Shown piece after piece: positions 11,444-23,172 of a DNA stretch of 64,000 nucleotides (position 1 is the stretch's first letter; every line of letters starts with the position of its first letter). Origin of the DNA: Chondrilla cf. caribensis (Eukaryota; Porifera; Demospongiae; Chondrillida; Chondrillidae); the NCBI GenBank assembly GCA_964020155.1, contig OZ026549.1, forward strand, positions 4,535,219-4,599,218, written 5' to 3'. The notes under the pieces are model-generated. The model was not told the DNA's origin and did no database searches. It saw only the letters and a list, made by a program, of their open reading frames with translations. Made by a program: the position numbers and the translations under genes.

Positions 11444-12586
11444 TACATAAAGTGCTGCATGATTTGTTCCTCTGCCCAATGCACCACACACTGTAGGCTA
11501 CTTCCTTCCATTGGAACAACCAAACACTTTGCAGCATCCTCTTGTAAGGAGATTCAGAGTGCAATGTCCAATGACTGCCACTCATCACCAACCAGTGGGA
11601 CCTTCTCGGTTAATGTAACTGATCCGTGTGGTGGACATGTTAGGCACATGGAGGTAGGTACTGTGTTGTACTGTATGAAGTCTATATAGTAGATACACTA
11701 TATCCTCAGTTACACTGAAGCATTAAAAACACTTTCCCAATAATTTTTGAAGTTAAAGCCATTGCAATGGGTGCAAACAGGTTTACTATATAGCAGGAAA
11801 TTGTTGCGGGAGGCTCCAAATATTAAAATTCACAGATACATTTTCGTGGATGCTGGCCAAAGTCAAGTGATGGAACAATGACAATGCCAAATACGTGGAT
11901 TTTATTTTACACAATCTGTGAATCTGTGAATTTCCCACTATACAGTATAATAAAGTTGGAATTGAAATTGGCTTGAAATAGAAGTACTTTAGTGCTCCGT
12001 AGTGTAACCAGGATTATGCTGAATTGTGTCCTATACATAATGTGGGTTATCTACAGTATGTACATGTACACCTCCACAGGTCTACTGTGAGATGTCACTG
12101 GATGGTGGAGGGTGGACCATGGTGTGGAAGCACTCCTACATGCAGGTGGGATCGCTCACTAAAGGCATGAAGTACTTCAGTCACTACTACAAACCATGTG
12201 CAGATCTTGAAGCAGGATGGTGCAATGTACCCGACAAAATAAGGTTCAAACCAACAGAGATGATGATAGTGGCCTACCACAACAAGGCAGTGGTCTATGC
12301 TTACAAGGGAATATACAACGGTGGACTAGATGTAAACTGGGGTGGAGGGGTTCTAATCAGCCCAGTTAGGATTGTGGATCATTGTCCCAGTAACAATGGA
12401 ACACAACCTGATCCTTATATTGTTAACAATCTTGGTGGACTAGCATTTGACAAGCACTCTCCTGGTGCATATACTAGTAACTGTGACACTGTTAAAAGAA
12501 GCCGCGTAAGTCCACTAGACTGTCGCTTTGAAAATTGTGGCATTCATCGACACGGTCAAATGACAATGGCAATTTATGTCCGTTAA
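10735..12586 (+). CDS. Secreted fibrinogen-related protein, copy F2 (4 exons, 295 aa)
   Basis: Exons are 10735-10827, 11114-11244, 11497-11653 and 12080-12586, with the same lengths and phases as F1 except a slightly longer last exon. Signal peptide [21 protein letters not shown]; the core [12 protein letters not shown] is intact; the end QMTMAIYVR is the same as F1. Differences from F1 cluster in the last third (around [18 protein letters not shown] and the residues before DCRFENC), which is the likely variable, ligand-facing part (inference). Intron 2 carries a long (CA)n after a CATG/CACG-rich stretch, and intron 3 has a single copy of the 45-bp unit. A TATAAAAA lies at 10641. Confidence 0.8.
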
Positions 12587-13255
12587 GTAATCAAAATACC
12601 AGAGTTACCAGAAATGCATGTGATTCCATTTAAGTCTGATAAAAGTAGCATGTAGTGTAGTTGATTGAAGTTCTGTAATTTACATACTTGAATTCATTTA
12701 TTCAACATATAATTTATTATAATAGTGAATATGGCACAGATGTACATATTACGATTATACTATCAGGTCTGATAAATTGCTCTAAGGTCCACAAACCCAC
12801 CATATGGCCATCCAATATCATTCAGACTCTGTATTCACTTACTAAATACATTGGTTCCTTCCATAAGACCTTCACAATAACATACAGATACGTATATATA
12901 AATATAGGTACATCTACATTAAATTTGATGCGCATGTACACTTGCCATTGGTTTACAGGTACAACTGGTTAAGTTGTAAATACTAACCAGCCATGCAGCT
13001 CAGATACAGTTGGTATTAGCAGGGGTTTGGAATGAGGTTCGGTATGCTCCATTTTATCAGTTTCTTTGGCTAGGTTGTCTCACCATCACAACTTTTTCCC
13101 ATGCATGATGCTGAATTCTCGATGTGAAGCTGAATTTTTGTTATGTCTTAGTAATCAGAACTAATACAAACAAATCTAGTACCAATCACACTCACCACAC
13201 ATCACACAAACACACACACAAACACACACACAAGCACACATGTCACACACAAACA

Positions 13256-13300
<45 letters not shown>

Positions 13301-13362
13301 TCGCAAACACACAAACACACACACAAGCACACACACAAACAAACACAAACACACATGCACAC

Positions 13363-13416
<54 letters not shown>

Positions 13417-14659
13417 AACAACCAAACAAACAAACAAGGCCTCTTCTAGAGAATACACACAAACACAATACAAACTGTGACACTTATGGAGGTACCTTTA
13501 GAAGTCCAGTAGATTATCGCTTATATTCATTATCACAATCAACTGACAATGCAATTTATGTTGCTAAATGCTCAAGATATCGATCAGTAATGTATGTGAT
13601 TTGATCAAAGGATGTAAACGATAAGACTTAGTATAGTATGTTGTCTTCAAGTGGTAGAATTACCTTATCATTTATTGACATTAAAACAATCTGCATCTGT
13701 TTCTCAACCTGATTAGAGCATGTACATATACACAAACTGTCACATCTACATATGTGCAAACAATACACACATGAACACATTGCACTATATCAAATTAAAC
13801 ATGATACATGATATGTTAATTAGTGGATAGACCTATACAATAGAAATAGGCAATCAATACTGTTCTATAGCTAATAAAGTCCCTGATTGTATCAATAATG
13901 ACATAAGCACAGTGTACACATGTAATTGCAACCCAATGGCATGGGATCTAATAGTTAAGGAAGTATGCATCAATCAGTGTTGTTATACAGTTTATTACGG
14001 TGTGTATGGGAATGGGTACAATATGGACCTCTAAACTTGATTTTGTTGGATTGAGGATAGTTTAAGTGCATGCATACATTAAGCACATACATACATACAT
14101 TAAGGTACAACAATGTTTCTTACACATGGTACAGATACTGTACAGTACTGGGTTATTTGATTGGGTGTCATTGTGGATCTGCACTTTTGTGATTGTGTGA
14201 TCTGTAATTGAGATTTTTTTCACTGAAGTAATTGTAATGGTAGTTGATTACATTCAACTTCTTGTATAATCGATGCACAATTACATAATTACATGCAATT
14301 ACTTTCGTCCTCGCTCCCCTGAATATAAAAGATTTGAACTCAATGATGGGTATAGTATTAATTAGTGTATATAAGGTATATATGTAGTTTTACATAAGGC
14401 AGGTCGAGTTGTTAGCCACTGTTGGAAATCAACACTGGTGACGGAAAAGGTGGGAGAATTATTTGGTAAAACAGTTATTTCTAAGAATGAAACATGCTGA
14501 AATTCCTAGCTGTAGATGGTGCGGCAACTTGTGGAAATTGATGTAGATAGGGTTGTAGACTAGAGGGAGTTCCAGATGAATCCCTATAAAAATTGTTCTT
14601 TAAGAGCTAGTTGAGGACTTTGAACCATTTGGAGAGGCAATCAGAGATACTCCAAGGAG
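12587..14659. other. F2 3' flank: relic exon, (CA)n block, shared flank
   Basis: No intact gene. 13200-13415 is a compound (CA)n block with AAAC interruptions. 13473-13575 is a decayed 3' end of F exon 4 (a TGTGACACTTATGG-like start and a degraded QMT.AIYV region). 13810-14170 matches the F1 flank and carries the empty site of the 4349 insertion. Confidence 0.65.
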
Positions 14660-15170
14660 ACAAGTACAATTCAATCAGCTTGGTAATCCCATTCTTCTTT
14701 GGCCTAAAATGTCACCTCTCACAGCACAGCTCACTTTGTAGGCGTCTCTTGATCATCGGCTGGGGCATGCACCTGATGAACATTTGTATGTATGTGGTGC
14801 CATTCTAGATCCTCGATTCAATGTGGTCCACATAAAGTGAGAAGCACCAAAAAATGTTCCAGGCTGAAGTTTCAAAACTCACTCTATAAAGTGATGCAGT
14901 GAGCTCAGATGAAGAAACACAGCCAAAGAAGAGCAAGTTATTCTCTGTGTGATGGTGGTTCCTCACTCTTATCATAAGAAGAAGAATAGCTATGAACAAG
15001 AGTTCCAATTATATCTGAGGGATGGATTCCATTGTGAGAACCCCCTTGAGTTTTGGCAATTAAAAGTCACTGAATACACTTGCTAAGCTAGCAAGAAAGT
15101 TGTTCACAGTGCCTGCAACAGCTGCACGGGTGGAATGTGTTTTAGTCAGGCTAGCAAAATCCACTAAGAT
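14660..15170 (+). pseudogene. hAT-family transposase relic
   Basis: Conceptual reading gives ASLDHRLGHAPDEHLYVCGA then ILDPRFNVVHIK at 14742-14840, broken by stops. After a frame change come PLEFWQLKVTEY near 15041 and LAKLARKLFTVPATAARVEC at 15079-15150. LDPRFK and the LA.LARK...PATSAxxERVFS region are hallmarks of hAT transposase C-termini (dimerisation region). Several stops and frameshifts make it non-functional. Element ends were not found. Confidence 0.75.
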
Positions 15171-15862
15171 GTCACACAATACCTAAGAACTAATTTTGAA
15201 AATGAACTCTCATATTATGTAACTATAATTATGTAATTGTAATAGTACTTGTAATAGGTTAAAGTAGTTGTAATGGTAATTGATTACTCGAAATTACAGA
15301 GTAATGGTAATGGTAATGGGTTCTTGAAATAGCCAAGTAATTGTAATCCCAATTGATTACTTGTGAGCTGTAATTGCCACAACACTGATGTGAAACAGCA
15401 TGTGTGTGGTGAGAGTGAGAGGTGGTTAGAGAGAATAACATCGTGCTTGTGGGGAGAAAGAGGGAGGTATGTGAAGCAGACAGAGAATAGTGGCAAATGC
15501 GGATATACAAATCATTTATCAATGCATGTACTTCTGAATCAGAGACGTCTTTCAACAGAACTGGAAGGTGAAAGATGCTGATCTGATATTGTACATATGT
15601 ACATACATATGTACATATAGAAACAATACAAAAGTCTATACAGTACCCGAAGGACAATATTCACGTCTACTAATACATGCTCCATGGCAACAGGTACAAC
15701 AGTGATCCAATTAATACTTGTTGGCATTAAGAGGTACGTACTTCAAGGGCACTATATCTTACATGGTTGCACTCACACACACAGGTTTATAATAGTACAC
15801 ATACTGTGCTTATACTGGCATATATTCACTTAGCATACACATACACACAGTGTCACACACAA

Positions 15863-15934
<72 letters not shown>

Positions 15935-16181
15935 GTCCCAGTGTCTAAATCAACATGTTTACCACAGCTTTAATAGATACGTAGTTCATTGTAATTTTAT
16001 CAATGATTCAGTTGAAGCAAACACAAGATATATATCTCTATGCATTCCCAGTGTCTAAACCAACATGTTTACAATAGTTTCAATTGTGTTCATTCACTTT
16101 TGGGAATCAGACAAAACATCATGAGAAGGTATGGCACACTCAATACGTATCTGTATGTATGTATGTGTGCATGTATGTGGT

Positions 16182-16250
<69 letters not shown>

Positions 16251-16739
16251 TGTGTACGTGGTATGCGTGCATGCATGTCATGTGGCTCAAATACACAAAT
16301 GTACATATTTTCCATATTATTCACTTACAAATCAATCTCACCACAGTGAAGTCCTTCACTACTGCACATACACATTGCACCGTACGTATCTGTGGGTCCA
16401 TGAAAAGTAGCTTGGGCCAAGTTGAGAAGGATAACAGGCTGTTCACTGTTCACTCTTTAACAAAACTACACTAACCCCTATGTGGGCAGATGTCAACTAA
16501 TGTTGTCATTTGTAAAGTCCAAAAAACCATTTGCTATCAATCTTTTAAAGACATTACGTAGCCTGGACCACCCACACACAAGTTACACTCAATTGGTCAA
16601 AAGCTCGAAGAATGAAAACAAATGATGATATAAAGGCCAGGGTACTGTGGACACTCCAGTTCTGAATCAACAGATCTATTTGTGGTAACTGTACAGAGAG
16701 TACAGTAAAAGACAAGCAATTATCAGCTCCCCTCACACT
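15171..16739. other. Upstream region of F3
   Basis: No gene. 15400-15546 is shared with 5205-5345; 15860-15930 is (CA)n; 16178-16258 is (GT)n; 15940-16739 is duplicated from (or into) the F1 upstream region. Confidence 0.65.
16629..16636 (+). promoter_or_regulatory. TATA box of F3
   Basis: TATAAAGG is 111 bp before the F3 start, at the position equivalent to the F1 TATA box. Confidence 0.5.
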
Positions 16740-18414
16740 ATGTGGACTACTCTGTGTATGATCTCCTGTGTACTGATAGGAACTGCTGAAAGCAGTCATC
16801 TAGTTCTGAAGGTAAGGGTCTTGGTGGGTGAGAGTAGTACCCATTGAACTCACACTCAGTGTACTAGCACTGGGACTGGATGCACTAGCAAGTGATCTAC
16901 TGTATGGACTGAGTACAATACTGAACGGTAGTCGGAGGTTACAGTATTAAACACTCATTGTCACAATGCAGTAATGCATACATAGACTGAGTGGACCACA
17001 ACTGCTTGGAGGTGCACCAGCACCTAGGACTACTAGCCACAACCACACTCCACACATAGTACAAATGTACTGTTCACACTACCTCTTCACATGTACTCTA
17101 TCAGAGGTCCTCCAGTACCCCAGTACCGATGCCCACCACACCTTGTACAACATCCAATAATGGAGCACCATCGCAGAACACCATACATGGAGACTTTCTG
17201 TGGATCTGTAGAAGTGGAAACTGGCTGCCTTACAAGTGAGTGTGGTGGGAGGGAAACAATCAAGACATCAAGTATGGTTGGGAAGAAGACATATCATGCA
17301 TCAAAATACGGAGTGCAAGCACACACATGCAAACACACACACACACACACACACGCACACACATATATATATTATACACAGTACTACATTCACCATCCCT
17401 CTACCCAATGCACTACACACTGTAGGCTACTTCCTTCAATTGGAACAACCAAACACTTTGCAGCATCCTCTTGTAAGGAGATTCAGAGTGCAATGTCAAA
17501 TGACTGCCACTCATCACCAACCAGTGGGACCTTCTCAGTTAATGTAACTGATCCGTGTGGTGGACATGTTAGGCACATGGAGGTAGGTACTGTGGTGTAC
17601 TGTACGAACTGTATGTGGTACATGGAGGTAGGTAATGTATTATACTGTATGAACTGTATGTAGTACATGGAGGTAGGTACTGTGTTGTACTGTGTGAACT
17701 GTATGTAGTGCACTCCATCCCAGTTACTCTTAGTGCCTTCCATATTGAGTTCAAACTATTTTACTTATTCGTGTGCAAACAGTCAACAACAAATTGATTA
17801 TTATGTTATGGTTTTACTCAAAGTGCAAGAGTGTAGCACTCTGTACGTAGTGTAACCATGCAGGTGTTATACCACCTTACGTACTCTACCGTTTGTATAA
17901 TATCCAGGTCTACTGTGAGATGTCACTGAATGGTGGAGGGTGGACCATGGTGTGGAAGCACTCCTATATGCAGGTGGGATCGCTCACTGGAGATATGAAG
18001 TACTTCAGTGACTACTATAAACCGTGTGCAGACCTTGAAGCAGGATGGTGCAATGTACCCAACAAGATAAGGTTCAAACCAACAGAGATGATGATAGTGG
18101 CCTACCACAACAAGGCAGTGGTCTATGCTTACAAGGGAATATACAACGGTGGACTAGATGCAAACTGGAGTGGAGGGGTTCTAATCAGTCCAGTTAGGAT
18201 TGTGGATCATTGTCCCAGTAACAATGGAACACAACCTGATCCTTATATTGTCAACAATCTTGGTGGACTAGCATTTGACAAGGCCTCTCCTGGTGGATAT
18301 ACTGGTAACTGTGACACATATCGGGGGAGCTTGACGCATCCAGGAGATTGTCGCTTTGAAAACTGCAACATTTATGAACATGGTCAAATGACAATGGCAA
18401 TTTATGTCCGCTAA
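16740..18414 (+). CDS. Secreted fibrinogen-related protein, copy F3 (4 exons, 288 aa)
   Basis: Exons are 16740-16811, 17105-17235, 17426-17582 and 17908-18414. The domain order matches F1 and F2: exon 2 ends in WICRSGNWLPYK, exon 4 begins [19 protein letters not shown] and ends [13 protein letters not shown]. The signal exon is 21 nt shorter than in F1, giving MWTTLCMISCVLIGTAESSH; the hydrophobic core lost seven residues and cleavage may differ. The last third is closest to F2 ([15 protein letters not shown]). Intron 3 carries three to four minisatellite units starting at the exon 3 donor. The protein should still be secreted, with less certainty than F1. Confidence 0.75.
17573..17712 (+). 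repeat. Minisatellite units at the F3 exon 3 donor
   Basis: About three 45-bp units begin at the exon 3 border (CATGGAG|GTAGGT), as in F1; each repeats the donor sequence. Confidence 0.8.
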
Positions 18415-19088
18415 GAGATATACGTACCACTGATATACGTGATTAGTATACAATGAGTGGTGTGTTGTAGGTCCCGGAGTAAAAGTGGTATATATAGACT
18501 TTAATGTACTACTTACATCTTAGTCAATTCATTTTCAACATCAAGTCATTTTAATATGATTAATACAAAATTATATAATAACATAACAATAATAATAAAT
18601 TGAAGTATTGTTATAGCGTATACATATATAATATGCTAGTACATGCAAAATAATTCTCAGATTTAGAGTATGTACCTGCTCACTATTATACTGATCATCC
18701 TCAAGCATTGATGGAGTTTCTCCTGATCCTATAGACTTATTATGAACCTCGATGGACTATAGACTTCGACAAGGTCTCTCTTACACGATGCATATACTGG
18801 TAACTGTGTCACTCATAGAAGTTCAGGAGATCATTGATTTCAAAATTGTGACATTTATCAAAACAGTAAATGACAATGACTATTGGATCCACTGCTCAAG
18901 TTACCGTTAATGTGTGTTAGTGATCCTAGAAAGCTACAAGTCATGAATGTAGGACACATTTTGTAGACTCAATTACTTTACGTATTGTACTTGAAATTGA
19001 AATGCTTGGACAGTCTACTGTACATCTGTCAATGAATGCAGTTGAATATTGCATACATATATAGTCCATCACACCAACGTGCACCATA
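18415..19088 (+). pseudogene. Relic of an F-type last exon
   Basis: Between about 18690 and 18895 a decayed match to F exon 4 can be followed: a CCTGATCCT block, then TATACTGGTAACTGTG, then AATTGTGACATTTATCA and a degraded QMTMAIYVR end. Stops and indels break the frame. Equivalent relics follow F1 and F2, so each gene carries the remains of an older tandem copy behind it. The rest of this stretch is AT-rich and featureless. Confidence 0.65.
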
Positions 19089-19089
19089 T

Positions 19090-20364
19090 AAGGTAAGGTA
19101 CCCTAATTTCGGACACGCCCTAATTCCGGACAATCCCAACATCAACGCAAATCGCCGGGCTTAGATACAACGCAACCTATTTTTTCATATATCAAATTGT
19201 ACCTTTGTCTTTGCTCTTCAATATGATACTAACCACTTGGCTGTAGCTCAACTTTCTGTGACACAAATCGCCGTTAAGCATTCATCGTGGGCGATAAGAG
19301 TGTCGGCTAAGGCGTCGAAACTTTCCTCTAACCCACGATTGGAGATGCCTACTGCAGATTTTAGTGTGTCATTTCTTACCTTAGTCCTTGCTCCTCGCAA
19401 TGATGTTAGCCGCTCTGCCGTGGATTGCGTTTCTTTTAGAAAATCGCCGTACACTTCCTAGCGTAGAGGCGCTAAAATTGCCATAATAATATTCAAATTA
19501 AGTTAAGCGCCGTGTAATCGATTAATAACAATTTGAAATTTATGCACTTATTTGCTAAACGGCTACAGCCATCACAGGAGCAGTACGCTCCATAAACAAA
19601 AAGAGTGAGAGTGAAACTGCATGCAGAAAGAGAGGCACTAACTAATGATGAATTGATGGAATATCTAAGCAGCAAGAATAAAGAAGTGAAGAAAAAGGGA
19701 AAAGGACACAGAACGAACCAATCACTCAAAAGAAGCAAAGTTACCAAGTCCAGAAGATGAAGAAAATGAAGATAATGAAAAGGAAGTAAATGAAGACGAA
19801 GAAGAGGCAGTAAATGAAGACAAAGACATCAATCAATGCTTCAAGTGTAGTGGTGTTTACATAGATGGTGAGGAACGGGAATGGGTTGAATGCGATAACT
19901 GCTACCGATGGTACCACTACAAATGCGTTGGATTCAAGAGGCTACCTAAGAAAACAAAAAAGTTTGCATGTCATTCATGTCACTAACTTGGTTAAAGCTT
20001 AACATATTTCCATGAATTTTCTTACAAGTAATGTAAAATAAGCAGATTTTTTTTATACTAGTATAACGCGAGACCTTCAGATTTATATCTTACCTTTTTA
20101 AACAGATTTCCATTCGTCTGGGTAGTCACGTTATTTCGCGTTGGTGCGCGTGTCCGGAAATAGGGCAAATATGGCGTTTACACCTTTACGCTTTCCTTGA
20201 CGCCGCCTGACTGCAGGAAGCATTCGTCATCAAATTCGCTTCGGACGCGAAGAGACTATACCACAGGGTATGTTTTTAAAAACTTTTATTCTCCGCTGTT
20301 TTATAACTCACGCCGTACGGACGGCCACTTTTGAAGTTTGTCCGGAATTAGGGCACTTTACCTT
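19090..20364. mobile_element. DNA transposon remnant with 26-bp TIRs and a PHD-finger ORF
   Basis: The left end reads AAGGTAAGGTACCCTAATTT then CGGACA; the right end is its inverse with four mismatches over 26 bp. Both ends are bordered by TA, the target duplication expected for Tc1/mariner-pogo type elements. The inside holds a + strand ORF coding an acidic linker and a PHD finger, and is richer in CpG than its surroundings, pointing to a fairly recent insertion. No complete DDE catalytic domain was recognised, so this is an internally deleted copy. Confidence 0.75.
19745..19986 (+). pseudogene. PHD-finger C-terminus of a transposase (pogo/jerky-like)
   Basis: The frame ending at the TAA of 19984-19986 codes a Glu/Asp-rich stretch followed by a Cys4-His-Cys3 PHD pattern: CFKC, then EWVECDNC, then YRWYHYKC, then CHSC. 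Transposase-derived proteins of the pogo/jerky kind often end in such a finger with a conserved W-x-x-C core. Here only the C-terminal part remains between the TIRs, so it is taken as a transposase fragment rather than a chromatin gene. A start codon and upstream catalytic domain were not found. Confidence 0.7.
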
Positions 20365-20823
20365 ATACATACACACATCACACTATACCAAACATAATAT
20401 ACTGTATTATTATGTTAACTAGTGAATAAACCCACATATACAGGGGGCTCACCATGGTGTCCTAAATACATAATACGTACAGCAGGCAACCCATACTGTC
20501 ATTATTTTTATCTATGTGTGGCCATAGTACATCACATCATGGGCTGTATACAGTCTGGTATTGTGAGTATGGTCCCACATTGTGTAGGATATACGTAAGT
20601 ATGGGCAAAGTGTTTGTTGATAATATTCATGATTTTAGAGGGTTCTTTTATGCTATCACATCAAAGCTAGCCAGTTGTATAAAACAGCCAGTCAATGTTG
20701 AGAGAATTCACTACTGCCGTACCTTGTACTAGGACACCATTGATCTTGTTGAAATACAGTGTACTGAGGCAGTGTGACCTTATTGCTTGGATATCGTCAG
20801 TTGGTGGAGGATATACGAAAACA
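20365..20823. other. Upstream region of the G2 pseudogene
   Basis: No gene. About 20620-20823 repeats the G1 promoter region, including TATAAAA at 20678-20684. Confidence 0.5.
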
Positions 20824-22028
20824 ATGCTGACAGTGATACTTGTTCTTCACTGTGTTAGAATGTGAATTAAAATGTGCAAGAGAACTCCACATACATGCTA
20901 TTTTTATTGTCACACAATGGAGCTACACAGGACCTGCCAGCCAAGTCCTGTAAAGAGATAAGAGATGTAAGGGCCAATGAATGTGACTGCACTCTTTCCA
21001 GTGGAATGTATTGGGTGAACCACACCGATCCTTGCATGAAGCTGCCTCCCAAAGTCATCAAGGTGAGTGACTTGAATTGCAATACATTACAGTAACCAGT
21101 AAATCACTGATAGCTGACTGGTATGTAAGTGCTCTTGGTATTTAGGACGTATTGTGTTTGGGAGCAGGCTATGTGATATCTATGATGGTACCCTACCCTA
21201 CATTATGACAGCTCATACTACACTGAGTATCATGCAATATCCCTTGACAGAGGTGGGTGGAGTCTTGTGTGGAAGCACTCTCCCATGGAAGTTGCCAAAC
21301 CGCTCAGTGACAGAATGAAGTACTTCAGTGACTACTACAAACCATGTGTAGACCTTGAAGCAGGATGGTGCAATGTCCCCAACAAAATATGGTTCGAGCC
21401 AACAGAGATGATGATAGCTGCTTTTCATAACAAGGAGGTATATATAGTCTATGGCAATGAAGAATTAATCTGACAATTACATTAAAAGCAGTATAGTTAC
21501 ACTCACGCTATAAAACCTGTCGAGCATAATTTCATATGTTAAATGAACAAATGTACTATCATGGATATCTTGCTATGATATTATGTAAGACATAATATCA
21601 TGGGAAGTATTGAATACTATACAACCATGAATATAGCCTTCACGTATCAAACTACATGTAAGCATTTGCATTCTTTCTCTCTAAAGGTAGTGTATGCTTA
21701 TAAGGGAACATTGAACAGAAATGTGGACTATGACTGGACTGGAGGAGTGCTAGTTGACTTTGTGAAAGTTGTGGATCACTGTGTACACAAAAATGGTGTT
21801 CAACCACACCCCAGTGTGGCCCAAGCGAGAAGAGATTTATCTATGCTGGGAATAAACTATGACAAGACTACTCCTAGTGATCTATACAACAACTGTGATA
21901 TGTACTACGGCACACTATCCAATCCCCGCAAGTGTCGATGGGAGAACTGCTGTGGAAGGAGAGGTTGTTCAGTTCATGGAGGAATTGGTCGACACACTCA
22001 AATGACAGTGGCTGTTTTCGTCCGCTGA
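20824..22028 (+). pseudogene. Fibrinogen-related G2, broken copy of G1
   Basis: The start (MLTVILVLHCV) at 20824 is preserved but runs into TGA after 13 codons. A deletion joins exon 1 to the end of intron 2, removing exon 2 and the exon 3 acceptor. A further 30-nt deletion near 21241 removes the exon 4 acceptor and the IYCDM codons, and the new AG would put the rest out of frame. Exon 3 (about 20922-21062), most of exon 4 (to 21437) and all of exon 5 (21687-22028) still read well and keep their remaining splice sites, so loss is recent. A new short ORF from 20874 could code a fragment of exon 3, but nothing suggests it is used. Confidence 0.8.
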
Positions 22029-23172
22029 ACTGACTGCAATAATATTTCCAAATTTATCCACATATTGTGGAGTAGCTGGATTACATGATATTGCTTACAC
22101 ACACAGTAGATACTAACTATCATTCCGATGTTATCTTAAGATATTCTGTAATGATATTTATAGTCTGTAATGTTACGTCGCTTCAGGGATAAACCGAGTA
22201 GCAGCATAGACTGTACACATTGCATAGAATTTATATAATTATAATACATACACCTAATACAGTACTACTGAAGATGCTACAAACACACCAGAACACACAC
22301 ACACACACATGCGCGCGCGCACATGTGCACACACTCACACTCACATGCATATACACAAACACAGTATTATGTTTACTATTCCTCAACCCAATCAATAATA
22401 TATTATTGGTGGTGCAGCTCCAGCGACAAGTTGATTGGCTGGTGTGATTATCTCATTTTCATGTTAAAACCTCTATTGTGTTCACAGTATAATAACATTG
22501 TTATGCAATGTTAACTGTTTGTTACACTTGGTTTACCATGATTCCAGAATGATGATTATTTGGTTGCCTAGGTTGAGAAGTGCCAAATAAGGTTTCAGTA
22601 TTACAGGAAAGTGAATGTCATAATAATTATTCCTTTCAACCAGAGTTTGTGTTTCAATTTATCATTGCATAACACTAAAACCTTATCAATGTAGTGAGCA
22701 CATGTACTACAGACTGTATTTTTGCAAGTCTTAAGTATATTCATGAGGTTTATGTTCTACCGGTACCCAGCGAACACATGCAACTAGGAATTAGTACAGA
22801 GACTATAATACATGCTATTGCATGATGCATCAAGGGTGCTAAATATTAAGCAATATTTAGCACCTTAAGTTTGTGAACCTGTGTACAATAGACATGATCC
22901 GCAAGAGTCGGTGGGGTCATTACTATGAGCTATTGAATTCATATTACTCACTGCACCTTGAAAGTAATGATGATCAGATAATCTAATAGTGTGTTTTCCA
23001 AGGAATAATAACTCTAATAGTATGCACTATGCATGTGAACATGAATCCGTCATCCAAGAGAATTGCTCATTATTCAGGTACCGTGCAGTACCACTAGCAA
23101 AAATAGGCTTCTAAAGAACTGTGAAGTTAATTATAGAAATCACTCAACAACAGGTACTTGTAAGGCTGCTTC
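22029..23172. other. Boundary between the fibrinogen-related cluster and the receptor array
   Basis: No gene. 22287-22345 is a CA/GC alternating purine-pyrimidine tract. From about 22390 the sequence becomes similar to 29830-30900, 40830-41950 and 52070-53790, the flanks upstream of R2-R4, so the receptor duplication unit begins here. A small perfect-stem hairpin (GGTGCTAAATATT and its inverse) lies at 22829-22865. Confidence 0.65.

Noticed and set aside
19237..19461. Overlapping frames on both strands inside the TIR element
   Set aside because: No recognisable domain on either strand and no splice link to the PHD finger; kept only as part of the element.
20874..21095. New gene starting in G2
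   Set aside because: It is G1 exon 3 plus intron sequence after a deletion; the next exon has lost its acceptor and would be out of frame.
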